In this document: piece after piece, positions 18,776 to 27,305 of the stretch | How positions within the stretch are numbered: position 1 is the stretch's first letter | How the letters are laid out: every line of letters begins with the position of its first letter | Source of the DNA: Coprobacter fastidiosus | GTDB taxonomy: Bacteria; Bacteroidota; Bacteroidia; Bacteroidales; Coprobacteraceae | DNA length: 64,000 nt | NCBI RefSeq assembly: GCF_030296935.1 | Contig: NZ_AP028032.1 | Span: 2,356,001 to 2,420,000, forward strand | Direction of reading: 5' to 3' | Notes under the pieces: generated by a model | What the model saw: only the letters and a program-made list of their open reading frames with translations | What the model was told of the DNA's origin: nothing | Databases searched by the model: none | Made by a program: the position numbers and the translations under genes

Positions 18776-19300
18776 TTAGTATTTAATGAGAGCTTCGATT
18801 TCTACTTCAGGAGGGAAAACATCCCTTCCTTTTAAAAATTCCAGTTCTACGATAAAATTTACATAGACTTTTTTAGGATTAAACCGTTTTACTAATTTGT
18901 ATGCAGCCAGCATTGTCCCACCGGTTGCCAGCAGGTCGTCATGCAATACAATTATGTCTTCTGAATTGAGCGCATCTTTATGTATTTCGATTGTGTCGGT
19001 ACCATATTCTTTTTCATAGCTTTCACTCCATGTTTCGGCAGGAAGTTTCCCCGGTTTTCTTAATGTAACAAATCCTGCCCCTAAATTGTTGGCGATAATC
19101 GGGCCCATTATGAACCCTCTGGATTCTATCCCTACAACTTTTGTTATCCCTTTTTCTTTATATAGTTTTGTCAGTTCTTCACTAAGGGCATGTAGACAGT
19201 CTTTGTCTTTAAATACTGTTGTGAGATCTCTGAAGATGATTCCTTTTTGTGGAAAGTCTTTTACATCCCTGATCTTTTCTTTAATGTTTTCGATGCTCAT
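18776..19300 (-). CDS. apt: Adenine phosphoribosyltransferase
   Basis: 174 residues. The PRPP-binding loop is in IIVLHDDLLATGGTMLAAYK, and the start IREVKDFPQKGIIFRDLTTV-like region plus GIESRGFIMGPIIANNLGAG are typical of APRT. It salvages adenine to AMP. It precedes uvrC without a gap, and mnmG lies 85 bases upstream on the same strand. Identification is confident. Confidence 0.95.
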   Translation of the reverse strand: MSIENIKEKIRDVKDFPQKGIIFRDLTTVFKDKDCLHALSEELTKLYKEKGITKVVGIESRGFIMGPIIANNLGAGFVTLRKPGKLPAETWSESYEKEYGTDTIEIHKDALNSEDIIVLHDDLLATGGTMLAAYKLVKRFNPKKVYVNFIVELEFLKGRDVFPPEVEIEALIKY

Positions 19301-19384
19301 GGCTTGTTCTATCTTATTGTTTTATTGATGTTTGTATTGTTTATTTAAAGAGTTTCTTTCTATTGTTTCACGTGGAACTAAAAG

Positions 19385-21259
19385 TTATCTTCCGGATAAT
19401 ACCAATAAAATATTGATGTCGCTTGGCGAAATTCCCGGGATTCGAGCAGCCTGAGCGATTGTTTCCGGATCGATTTTGTCGAGCTTTTGTCTTGCTTCAG
19501 TCGAAAGTTGTTTTATCGAATTATAGTCGAATTTTCCTTTTATTCGAATATTCTCAAGACGAGATATTTTATCGGCAATCATTTTTTCACGATCGATATA
19601 TCCTTCATATTTTATTCGAATTTCCGTAGCTTCTATGATTTCATCTTTACGATTCTTGATTTTATCGATTTCTTTATGTAGGGCAGGGATTAGTTCTGCA
19701 ATTTTAGAAATGGATAATTGAGGCCGTAAAATTAAGTCGATCAGTTTTATTCCTTGTTTTAACGGGGATGTTCCGAGTTGCTCTAAGCCGCTATTTATGT
19801 ATTGAGGCTTTACGGAATAGTTTTTTGCGAATTCTATAAGATGATTGATATGCTCTTTTTTCTCGATGAGAAGACTGTGCCTTTGGGTAGAAGCTAATCC
19901 TAAATTATAAGATTTTTCGGTAAGACGCATATCTGCATCGTCTTGACGAAGTAAAATGCGATATTCGGCTCTGGATGTAAACATTCGGTAAGGTTCATCT
20001 ACGCCCTTTGTTACCAAATCATCAATTAATACTCCGATATATGCTTCGTTCCGAGCTAAAATGAACGGATTTCCCCCGTGGCAGTTGATATGGGCATTTA
20101 TTCCTGCAATTATACCTTGTCCTGCAGCTTCTTCATATCCGGTTGTTCCGTTTACCTGTCCGGCAAAGAAAAGATTCTTGATTTTTTTTGTTTCGAGATT
20201 ATGCAAAAGTTGCGTCGGATCAAAATAATCGTATTCGATCGCATATCCCGGACGATAGATTTGAATGTCTTTAAATGCCGGTATTTTTTGCAGAGCATTC
20301 AGTTGAATTTCCAGTGGTAAAGAAGATGAAAATCCGTTCAAATAAAATTCTCGGGTGGTTTCACCTTCCGGTTCTAAAAATAATTGATGTTCTGTTTTAT
20401 CGGGGAATGTGACGATTTTTGTCTCGATACTGGGACAATAGCGTGGTCCGATACTTTTGATTTGTCCGTTAAATAGGGGAGAATCGGGTAGCCCTTGACG
20501 GAGTATCCGATGCACTTCTTCGTTCGTATATGTCGCCCAGCAGCTTTGTTGTTTTAATTTGCGCGGCTCAAAATCTAAATATGAAAATTTATGGAAGTCG
20601 TTTTCTCCCAGTTGTTCTGCCATTAATTCGAAATGGACGCTTCTCCCGTCTATTCGTACTGGAGTCCCTGTTTTCATTCGCCCGACAGTGATTCCTAATT
20701 CAGATAATTGTTCGGTGATTCCGTACGATGCAGGTTCAGAAATTCTACCTCCTCGCAGTTGAGTCTTTCCGATATGTATTAGTCCGTTCATGAAAGTTCC
20801 GGAAGTGATAACTACGGATTTTGCTGAAAACTGGACATCCATGTTTGTAAGAACTCCGGTTACCGTATTATTTTTTATGACCAACTCTTTTACCGAATCT
20901 TGCCACAGATACAGATTGTCTGTATTTTCGATTATTTCTCTCCATGTGTGGATGAACTTTTCCCGGTCGCTTTGTGCTCGAGGACTCCACATGGCAGGTC
21001 CTTTAGAGCGGTTGAGCATCCTGAACTGTATCGCCGTCTTGTCGGTTACGATTCCGGTGTTACCTCCCAGTGCGTCTATTTCCCGCACAATCTGTCCCTT
21101 TGCAATACCACCGATAGCCGGGTTGCAACTCATTTGTGCGATTTTATTCATATCCATTGTAATGAGCAGGGTTTTTGAACCTAAATTTGCGGCTGCACAA
21201 GCGGCCTCGCATCCGGCGTGTCCGGCTCCAACAACAATTACGTCGTACTTGAAAGTCAT
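19385..21259 (-). CDS. mnmG: tRNA uridine-5-carboxymethylaminomethyl modification enzyme MnmG
   Basis: 624 residues from the ATG at 21259 (MTFKYDVIVVGAGHAGCEAA); the frame is open 17 codons further up but those do not fit the family. The FAD-binding GAGHAGCEAA is followed by MSCNPAIGGIAKGQIVREID and LRGGRISEPASYGITEQL, and near the C-terminus by the ARIPGISPSDI motif. With MnmE it installs the cmnm5 group on wobble U34 of several tRNAs. The gene lies 25 bases downstream of ybeY on the same strand, so RNA-processing genes cluster here. Confidence 0.96.
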   Translation of the reverse strand: MTFKYDVIVVGAGHAGCEAACAAANLGSKTLLITMDMNKIAQMSCNPAIGGIAKGQIVREIDALGGNTGIVTDKTAIQFRMLNRSKGPAMWSPRAQSDREKFIHTWREIIENTDNLYLWQDSVKELVIKNNTVTGVLTNMDVQFSAKSVVITSGTFMNGLIHIGKTQLRGGRISEPASYGITEQLSELGITVGRMKTGTPVRIDGRSVHFELMAEQLGENDFHKFSYLDFEPRKLKQQSCWATYTNEEVHRILRQGLPDSPLFNGQIKSIGPRYCPSIETKIVTFPDKTEHQLFLEPEGETTREFYLNGFSSSLPLEIQLNALQKIPAFKDIQIYRPGYAIEYDYFDPTQLLHNLETKKIKNLFFAGQVNGTTGYEEAAGQGIIAGINAHINCHGGNPFILARNEAYIGVLIDDLVTKGVDEPYRMFTSRAEYRILLRQDDADMRLTEKSYNLGLASTQRHSLLIEKKEHINHLIEFAKNYSVKPQYINSGLEQLGTSPLKQGIKLIDLILRPQLSISKIAELIPALHKEIDKIKNRKDEIIEATEIRIKYEGYIDREKMIADKISRLENIRIKGKFDYNSIKQLSTEARQKLDKIDPETIAQAARIPGISPSDINILLVLSGR

Positions 21260-21284
21260 TTTGCTGTATTTGTTTATAAACAGG

Positions 21285-21710
21285 TCATTTTTTGTCAGAC
21301 AAAAGAGCAAGAGCTTCGTTTTCTTTTTGAGTCATTATCTCTCTTTCTCCCGGCCCTTTGTCGTTGATTCCACATAAATGTAATATCCCGTGTATTATGA
21401 TTCTATGCAATTCTTCTTCGTATGATACTTCGAACTCATCGGCATTGCTCTTCACCGTATCGATGCTGATAAATATATCCCCGCTGATACGATTTTTTTC
21501 GGTGTAATCGAATGTAATGATGTCTGTGTAATAGTCGTGATCGAGATATTCTCTATTTATTTCTAATATTTTCTCGTCCGAACAAAAAATGTATGAAATA
21601 TCACCGCATTTTTTGCCGTATATTCCGGCTACATTTTTTATCCAGTCTCCGGTTTCTCTTTTTTTTATTGCCGGAAGCTTTACCCCTTCGGCAAAGAATG
21701 TAATAGCCAT
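21285..21710 (-). CDS. ybeY: Endoribonuclease YbeY (rRNA maturation factor)
   Basis: 141 residues from the ATG at 21710 (MAITFFAEGVKLPAIKKRET). The frame is open to 21857, overlapping the spmAB 3' end, but the extra 49 residues do not resemble the family. The metal-site region reads HRIIIHGILHLCGINDKGPG: two of the three histidines of the usual HGxLHLxGxDH motif are present, while the third position is Asp. YbeY takes part in 16S rRNA 3' maturation and ribosome quality control. The changed ligand may be a lineage feature rather than inactivation. It is followed closely by mnmG. Confidence 0.88.
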   Translation of the reverse strand: MAITFFAEGVKLPAIKKRETGDWIKNVAGIYGKKCGDISYIFCSDEKILEINREYLDHDYYTDIITFDYTEKNRISGDIFISIDTVKSNADEFEVSYEEELHRIIIHGILHLCGINDKGPGEREIMTQKENEALALLSDKK

Positions 21711-21819
21711 GTTCCTATTATCTTTGAGATTATAAACGAAATTACAAAGATAGGGCTTTATCCTGTACATAGATGCCTGATAATACGAAAAAACGTTTAT
21801 TCGGTATCTTGAGAAGCAA

Positions 21820-23052
21820 CTATTTAAAAAAGATATATGCAACAACGATAGCTGCAATGATTCCTACGAGATCGGCAAAAAGTCCATACCCGGCAGAATA
21901 GCGGGTATTGCGGATACCTACGCTTCCGAAGTATACCGCCAGAATATAAAATGTCGTGTCTGTCGATCCTTGTATCGTTGAAGCTACACGGGCGACAAAA
22001 GAGTCTGCTCCGTATGTGTTCATCGCATCAACCATCATTCCCCGAGCACCACTACCGCTTAACGGTTTCATGAGTGCAGTGGGGAGCGCTCCTACAAAAT
22101 CGGAATCGATACCGCAAGCATTGATCCCTGCTGTTATTCCGGATATTATGAAGTCCATAGCTCCGGAAGCTCTAAAAATAGCTATGGCGACTAACATCGC
22201 TACTAAATAGGGTATGATTGTAACTGCAGTTTTGAATCCCTCTTTTGCGCCTTCTATAAATGCGTCGTATATGTTTATTTTTTTTCGTATTCCTGCAATT
22301 ATGAAGCTGATGATTATACAAAATAATAGACAATTTGCTCCGAATTGGGAATATAGAGATACTTTTTCTTGAGGAAGTCCGGCAAAAAAGTAAAGTATAG
22401 AACCGATTATGGCGGTAAGTCCCAAAATAGAACCCATGATTACCCGATCAAATAAATTTATTTTTTGTTTAAGGCATACCGCGATAAGTCCGGCTAATGT
22501 GGAGCAATATGTCGCTATCAATATAGGCAGAAATATGTCTGAAGGATTGGCTGCTCCCATTTGTGCCCTGTATACCATTACTCCTAAAGGGACTAAAGTC
22601 AGTCCGGTAGTATTTAATACAAGAAACATGATCATCGGATTGCTTGCTGTCTCTTTATCGGGATTTATCTCTTGCATTTCTTTCATTGCTTTCAGACCGA
22701 GGGGTGTTGCCGCATTATCGAGCCCCAGCATATTTGCAGAAACATTCATGAAGATAGATCCGAATGCCGGGTGGTTCTTGGGAAGGTCAGGAAAAAGTCT
22801 GCAAAAAAGAGGGCTGATAAGTCGGGAGAATAAGGCAATGATACCTCCTCGTTCTCCTATTTTCATTAACCCCAGCCATAAAGATAGAACCCCGGTAAGT
22901 CCTAATGATATTTCGAAAGCCGTTTTGGCTGAAGTGAATGAAGAATTCATGATATCGTTCCAAATTGTCAGATTCCCGAAAAATACAGATTGAATTACTG
23001 CAACTCCAAAAGCAATCAGGAAAAAAGATATCCAAATATAATTTAAGACCAT
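21820..23052 (-). CDS. Fused SpmA/SpmB-like (nucleoside recognition domain) membrane protein
   Basis: 410 residues, almost entirely hydrophobic with many predicted membrane segments. The N-terminal half looks like SpmA (FGVAVIQSVFFGNLTIWNDI, then LGLTGVLSLWLGLMKIGERG, and later MLGLDNAATPLGLKAMKEMQ). The C-terminal half resembles SpmB (ALPTALMKPLSGSGARGMMV, and QGSTDTTFYILAVYFGSVGI). In Bacillus the two halves are separate spore-core dehydration proteins. In non-sporulating Bacteroidota the fusion is common and its role is unknown; the Gate (nucleoside recognition) fold suggests transport. Transcription toward ybeY and mnmG is likely. Confidence 0.85.
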   Translation of the reverse strand: MVLNYIWISFFLIAFGVAVIQSVFFGNLTIWNDIMNSSFTSAKTAFEISLGLTGVLSLWLGLMKIGERGGIIALFSRLISPLFCRLFPDLPKNHPAFGSIFMNVSANMLGLDNAATPLGLKAMKEMQEINPDKETASNPMIMFLVLNTTGLTLVPLGVMVYRAQMGAANPSDIFLPILIATYCSTLAGLIAVCLKQKINLFDRVIMGSILGLTAIIGSILYFFAGLPQEKVSLYSQFGANCLLFCIIISFIIAGIRKKINIYDAFIEGAKEGFKTAVTIIPYLVAMLVAIAIFRASGAMDFIISGITAGINACGIDSDFVGALPTALMKPLSGSGARGMMVDAMNTYGADSFVARVASTIQGSTDTTFYILAVYFGSVGIRNTRYSAGYGLFADLVGIIAAIVVAYIFFK

Positions 23053-23672
23053 GGGGATAATTTTTACGTGATGTGAACAAATTTATATATTTTGTGCGAA
23101 TACGGTATATTTGAAGTTAAATAAATTGATAGCAGATTTATTTGAGAAAAAAAATGGTTGTTGCATTTCTGCTATAATGTGCTGTTAAATAGGTATTTAT
23201 TGAAAATTTATCTTCTCCAGAATTGCTTAATTACGGATTTCCCGTATTTCTGTCCGATTTATTTTAAGGAAAATGAGGAATAAAGTTGTATTTTACAAAT
23301 GTTATGAAATGCAACTTTCTCAAGGGCTTGTCTAAATTTTCCGATAAGAAAATATTATCAGAACATCTTTGCGGTTTCTTTTGGTTTGTTTCCCGGTTTT
23401 GATTTTCGAATCAGACCGAGCAAAATTTAAACAGACTCGCAAGAATATAAAAAATAGAAGGCGGAGGCTTTTGTATAGCATTTTTTTATACTTTTGAAAA
23501 TTCTCATTTCAGGATAAGACCTATGTTTAATCTTGTTCGAAGTGAAATAAAAATGCATTGTCGGGTTTGCTATATCTGAGATAGACAATGTAAGAATTAG
23601 ACCGTGTTAAGTTTGGGTTTGACGGGTAGTATTATTGTCTGTGTAGAGATAATCTAAAAATTAAAATCATAT
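23053..23672. other. Intergenic stretch between spmAB and a dehydrogenase gene
   Basis: About 620 AT-rich bases between divergent genes. The only structure seen is the dispersed element copy C at 23322-23441. No open frame with family resemblance and no clear RNA gene was found. Confidence 0.6.
23322..23441 (+). repeat. Dispersed MITE-like intergenic element, copy C (shortened)
   Basis: Left end AAGGGCTTGTCTAAATTTTC, right end CAAAATTTAAACAGACTC. It carries the TCTTTGCGGTTTCTTTTGGT block but lacks the central stem and the right inner block, so it looks internally deleted compared with copies A, B, D and E. Confidence 0.7.
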
Positions 23673-24638
23673 ATGAAGAAAAAAGTCTTGGTAACATATA
23701 ATATGTTTCGGAGCGGTTATGCAGAGTTAGTCGAGAAGTATGACGTCACTTTTCCTCCGGACGGAGCAGAATCTTTTACTTATGAAGAGGTTTTACGAAT
23801 GATTCCGGAGTATGACGCATTGCAATCGATGTTTAATTTTCCGGTAGATAAACAGTTGATGGATGCCGGTGTGAAGTTGAAAATAATTTCCAATTATGCA
23901 GTGGGATATGACAATATCGATATTCCTTATGCAACGCAGAAAGGTATTCAGGTCACGAATACTCCCGATCCGGTAACAGAGCCTACCGCAGATCAGGCTA
24001 TGGGATTGCTGTTGGCTGTCAGTCGACGTATTTCGGAGTTGGACAGGCGTCTTCGAGTAGGAGAGGTAAAGGTCGGATTATTGGAGAACCTGGGACATTC
24101 TTTGTATGGCGGTACGATCGGTATTATCGGTATGGGACGTATCGGACAAGCGTTAGCCCGACGGGCGGTTGCGGCCGGAATGAAGATCGTTTATTGTAAT
24201 CGTCATCGGGTCGCAGAAACGATAGAGGATAAGTATAAAGCTGTTTATTTGTCTTTGGATGAGTTATTACGAGTTTCCGATGTCGTTTCGGTAAATGCGC
24301 CATATACGACGGAGACTTATCATTTGATAGGAGAAAGAGAGCTTTCCCTGATGAAACCGACTTCGATTCTAATTAATACGGCAAGAGGTCCTTTGGTCGA
24401 TGAAAAAGCTTTAGTTAAAGCGCTACGTGAAAAAGTAATATGGGGAGCCGGATTGGATGTTTTTGAATTCGGGGATTATCCTTCAGAGGAGCTGTTATCG
24501 ATGGATAATGTCGTTTTGAATCCGCATACCGGGACTCAGACGTTTGAGGTGCGTAATGAAATGGCCGCTTTCGTTTCAAGGAATATTATTCATTTTTTTG
24601 AAGGAGGGCCGGTCGCTAAAGTAAATCACATAGATTAA
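23673..24638 (+). CDS. D-2-hydroxyacid dehydrogenase (NAD-dependent)
   Basis: 321 residues. The Rossmann nucleotide motif is in GGTIGIIGMGRIGQALARRA (GxGxxG). Catalytic residues follow the family order: Arg in LINTARGPLVDEKALVKALR, Glu in the WGAGLDVFEFG region, and His in VVLNPHTGTQTFEVRN. It resembles glyoxylate/hydroxypyruvate reductases more than SerA, since there is no C-terminal ACT domain. The substrate (glyoxylate, hydroxypyruvate or another 2-oxoacid) is not fixed. The AlkD-like gene starts 8 bases after its stop, so the pair is probably cotranscribed. Confidence 0.88.
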   Translation: MKKKVLVTYNMFRSGYAELVEKYDVTFPPDGAESFTYEEVLRMIPEYDALQSMFNFPVDKQLMDAGVKLKIISNYAVGYDNIDIPYATQKGIQVTNTPDPVTEPTADQAMGLLLAVSRRISELDRRLRVGEVKVGLLENLGHSLYGGTIGIIGMGRIGQALARRAVAAGMKIVYCNRHRVAETIEDKYKAVYLSLDELLRVSDVVSVNAPYTTETYHLIGERELSLMKPTSILINTARGPLVDEKALVKALREKVIWGAGLDVFEFGDYPSEELLSMDNVVLNPHTGTQTFEVRNEMAAFVSRNIIHFFEGGPVAKVNHID

Positions 24639-24645
24639 ACGGTAT

Positions 24646-25362
24646 ATGTCGATAGCAAAAGAGATCCGGGAGAGTTTACTTGTATTTGCCGATCCTGAGA
24701 AAGCTTCTGTGTTGCAAGGTTTTTTTAAGACAGCAAAAGGTGCATATGGCGAAGGGGATAAGTTTGTCGGGATTCCAGTCCCGAAAACGAGGTCTGTTGC
24801 AAAACAATATGTGTATGTTGCACCGGAGGATGTCCTTCCGTTGTTGTCGGATGCCGTTCATGAATGTCGTTTACTGGCTCTTCTGATTTGGGTCGCTCAA
24901 TTTCCTAAAAGTGACGAACTGCGTCGGAAGCGGATTTTCGATTTGTACTTGTCGAATACCGATAAAATAAACAACTGGGATTTGGTCGATTTGTCTGCTT
25001 ATCAAATCGTCGGAGAATATTTGAGAGATAAAGATCGTACTCCTTTATATCGGTTGGCTGAGAGCGGCTATTTGTGGGAACAACGAATTTCGATAGTGGC
25101 GACATGGAAATATATCCGTGAAAAACAATTTGAGGATACCTTATATTTGGCCGATAAGTTGTTGCAACATCCGCATGACCTGATTCAAAAGGCTGTAGGA
25201 TGGATGTTGAGGGAAGTCGGAAAACGAGATAAGGCGGTTCTTCTACATTTCTTGGAATCTCGTTATCAAATAATGCCGAGAACTATGCTCCGGTATGCAA
25301 TTGAGAAATTTTCTCCCGAAGAACGGGCTTTCTATATGAAAAAGGACAGACAAAGGTCTTGA
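24646..25362 (+). CDS. DNA alkylation repair protein (AlkD-like HEAT-repeat glycosylase)
   Basis: 238 residues. It matches the AlkD/AlkC-like family: FFKTAKGAYGEGDKFVGIPV near the start, then ECRLLALLIWVAQFPKSDE, NNWDLVDLSAYQIVGEYL, and LIQKAVGWMLREVGKRDKAV in the C-terminal part. The Trp/Asp residues (NNWDLVD, EQRISIVATW) are those placed at the DNA-facing groove in AlkD. It should remove positively charged N3- and N7-alkyl purines. It sits 8 bases behind the dehydrogenase gene. Confidence 0.9.
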   Translation: MSIAKEIRESLLVFADPEKASVLQGFFKTAKGAYGEGDKFVGIPVPKTRSVAKQYVYVAPEDVLPLLSDAVHECRLLALLIWVAQFPKSDELRRKRIFDLYLSNTDKINNWDLVDLSAYQIVGEYLRDKDRTPLYRLAESGYLWEQRISIVATWKYIREKQFEDTLYLADKLLQHPHDLIQKAVGWMLREVGKRDKAVLLHFLESRYQIMPRTMLRYAIEKFSPEERAFYMKKDRQRS

Positions 25363-25411
25363 TATCGATGTTTATATCATCGGGTTTGAACTGTATTTAG
25401 AATGAAATCAT

Positions 25412-25419
25412 TACTTTTG
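25412..25419 (+). promoter_or_regulatory. -7 promoter element ahead of the glycosyltransferase
   Basis: TACTTTTG, about 28 bases before the ATG at 25448. It matches TAnnTTTG; a correctly spaced -33 box is not evident. Confidence 0.45.
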
Positions 25420-25447
25420 TATCGTAATCTAAACTTTGTATTCGGGG

Positions 25448-26422
25448 ATGAGTCTTGATGGATGCGATTTGCTGACGATATGTGTGCCTACTTGCAATCA
25501 AGTGGTTATTCTTTGTGATATGTTGGAGGATATGATTCCCAAAATAAGTTCGTATCATATTCGCCTTCTTATTATCGATAATTGTTCTTCAGATAATACG
25601 CAAGGGGTTGTAGCCGGTTATTCTGATCGTTATGAGAATTTGTCTTATATTCGTTTGGATAGACAGTTGGATAATGATGCTCTTTTCGAAATGGCGTTGA
25701 AATTACCCCGTACTCCTTATTGTTGGGTTATTCGGGATATTAATCGGTTGAATGGTAGTTATTTATGTTCTGTTATAAATACCTTGAGTAATCAGACTCC
25801 CGATTTATATGTTATCGCTTGTAATAAGCGTTCGTTCGGGATACCTTCCCGTGTTTATAACGATGCGAATGCTTTTTTACATGATCTCGGATGGTGTCTG
25901 ATTTATTCCGGAGCTGTTATTTTTTCTCGTAAGATTATTGATATTGCGGATTTTGAGAAATGTCGAAATCCTTATTTTTTTAGTTTCAATATCGTATTCG
26001 AGACGCTTTCCCGATTAGACCGTATCTCGGTATTTTGGAGCGGTTTGGATTTGCTGAGCGAATCATCTCTTTCACGCGATAATTCCCGTAATCCGAGAGG
26101 TGTATTTCATATTTATGGAGTTCTTTGGACTAAGACGGTTTTAGCTTTGCCGGATAGTTCTTATTCTAAAAAAGCCAAATTGCGTTGTATAAGAGTATTG
26201 GGGAAAAAGAACCATTTATATTCTGCTCATCATCTGAAGCGTCAGCGTGTAGTTGGTTCGCTTACTCCTGAAATATATAAAGAGTGTTATGACTATATCC
26301 GGTATTTTGCTCCGGGAAATGAGTTGCGTTTTTTCTTTTATTCGAGATATCCGAATAGACTCAATAAATATTATCGGAGGTATCACCGATATTATAGAAA
26401 TACGGGATCTCCTTTATTTTGA
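25448..26422 (+). CDS. Family 2-like glycosyltransferase
   Basis: About 324 residues from the ATG at 25448 (a TTG at 25436 in frame is possible). The start LLTICVPTCNQVVILCDML and the following LLIIDNCSSDNTQGVVAGY are the nucleotide-sugar binding part of a GT-A fold. The usual DxD metal site is not conserved: the expected place reads CWVIRDINRLNG. The C-terminal part is basic and rich in Tyr and Arg (RYPNRLNKYYRRYHRYYRN), which may associate it with the membrane. It resembles GT2 enzymes of surface polysaccharide synthesis. It is followed 23 bases later by rfbF, which supplies CDP-glucose. Acceptor and donor are unknown. Confidence 0.75.
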   Translation: MSLDGCDLLTICVPTCNQVVILCDMLEDMIPKISSYHIRLLIIDNCSSDNTQGVVAGYSDRYENLSYIRLDRQLDNDALFEMALKLPRTPYCWVIRDINRLNGSYLCSVINTLSNQTPDLYVIACNKRSFGIPSRVYNDANAFLHDLGWCLIYSGAVIFSRKIIDIADFEKCRNPYFFSFNIVFETLSRLDRISVFWSGLDLLSESSLSRDNSRNPRGVFHIYGVLWTKTVLALPDSSYSKKAKLRCIRVLGKKNHLYSAHHLKRQRVVGSLTPEIYKECYDYIRYFAPGNELRFFFYSRYPNRLNKYYRRYHRYYRNTGSPLF

Positions 26423-26445
26423 CTATTTTAAAAAATTAAATATAC

Positions 26446-27219
26446 ATGAAGGCTGTAATATTAGCAGGTGGGCTCGGTACACGTATCAGTGAGGAGACGG
26501 ATGTAAAGCCGAAGCCTATGGTAGAAATCGGAGGTATGCCGATTCTTTGGCATATTATGAAATGTTATTCGCATTATGGAATCGATGAGTTTGTCATTTG
26601 TCTCGGGTATAAGGGATATGTTATTAAAGAGTTCTTTGTAAATTATTTTATGCACAGAGCGAATATAACGATCGATTTGGGCAATAATACGGTACAAACT
26701 TTAAATACGACGAGCGAACCGTGGAAGGTAACTTTGATAGATACCGGTAATGAGACGATGACCGGCGGACGTATCAAGCGTATCAAGCCGTATATCGGTG
26801 ATGAACCTTTTATGCTGACTTATGGTGACGGTGTGTCGGATATAAACATTGCCGATTTATTGAAATTCCATAAGGAAAACGGCCGTTTGTGCACTGTTAC
26901 TACGGTTCAGCCTACGGGACGTTTCGGAGCTGTGACTTTGGGCCCGAATAATGGTGTTGCCTCTTTTGCCGAGAAGCCGAAAGGTGACGGTTTGTGGATC
27001 AGTGCCGGATTTTTTGTTTGTCAACCTCAGGTATTCGATTATATCGAAGGCGATATGACCGTATGGGAACGAGAACCGATGGAACGTTTGGCCAGAGAGG
27101 GACAGATGAGTGCTTATCGTTATGAAGGATTCTGGAAACCTATGGATACGCTGAAAGATAAGAAGGACCTTAATGAGATGTGGAATAACGGACTTGCAAA
27201 ATGGAAAATTTGGGAATAG
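26446..27219 (+). CDS. rfbF: Glucose-1-phosphate cytidylyltransferase
   Basis: 257 residues, the family length. The N-terminus MKAVILAGGLGTRISEETDV, then KPKPMVEIGGMPILWHIMK, is the nucleotidyltransferase signature of RfbF. Later motifs FMLTYGDGVSDINI (acidic metal site) and GLWISAGFFVCQPQVFDYIE agree. It makes CDP-glucose from CTP and glucose 1-phosphate, the entry to 3,6-dideoxyhexoses. The usual next enzymes (CDP-glucose 4,6-dehydratase, rfbH type) are not in this window. It probably forms a unit with the upstream glycosyltransferase. Confidence 0.93.
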   Translation: MKAVILAGGLGTRISEETDVKPKPMVEIGGMPILWHIMKCYSHYGIDEFVICLGYKGYVIKEFFVNYFMHRANITIDLGNNTVQTLNTTSEPWKVTLIDTGNETMTGGRIKRIKPYIGDEPFMLTYGDGVSDINIADLLKFHKENGRLCTVTTVQPTGRFGAVTLGPNNGVASFAEKPKGDGLWISAGFFVCQPQVFDYIEGDMTVWEREPMERLAREGQMSAYRYEGFWKPMDTLKDKKDLNEMWNNGLAKWKIWE

Positions 27220-27237
27220 ACGAGTTTTGTGATAGAT

Positions 27238-27290
27238 AAGAAAACAGCCCTTTGCTTTTTAAAAGCAAAGGGCTGTTTTCTTGTTTTCTA
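27238..27290. terminator. Bidirectional terminator between rfbF and the SulP gene
   Basis: A perfect 22-base inverted repeat: 27238-27259 pairs with 27261-27282 with only one base between (the real loop opens in the TTTT/AAAA part). It serves the converging rfbF and SulP genes. Confidence 0.8.
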
Positions 27291-27305
27291 TGGAATTTTT
27301 TTTGG

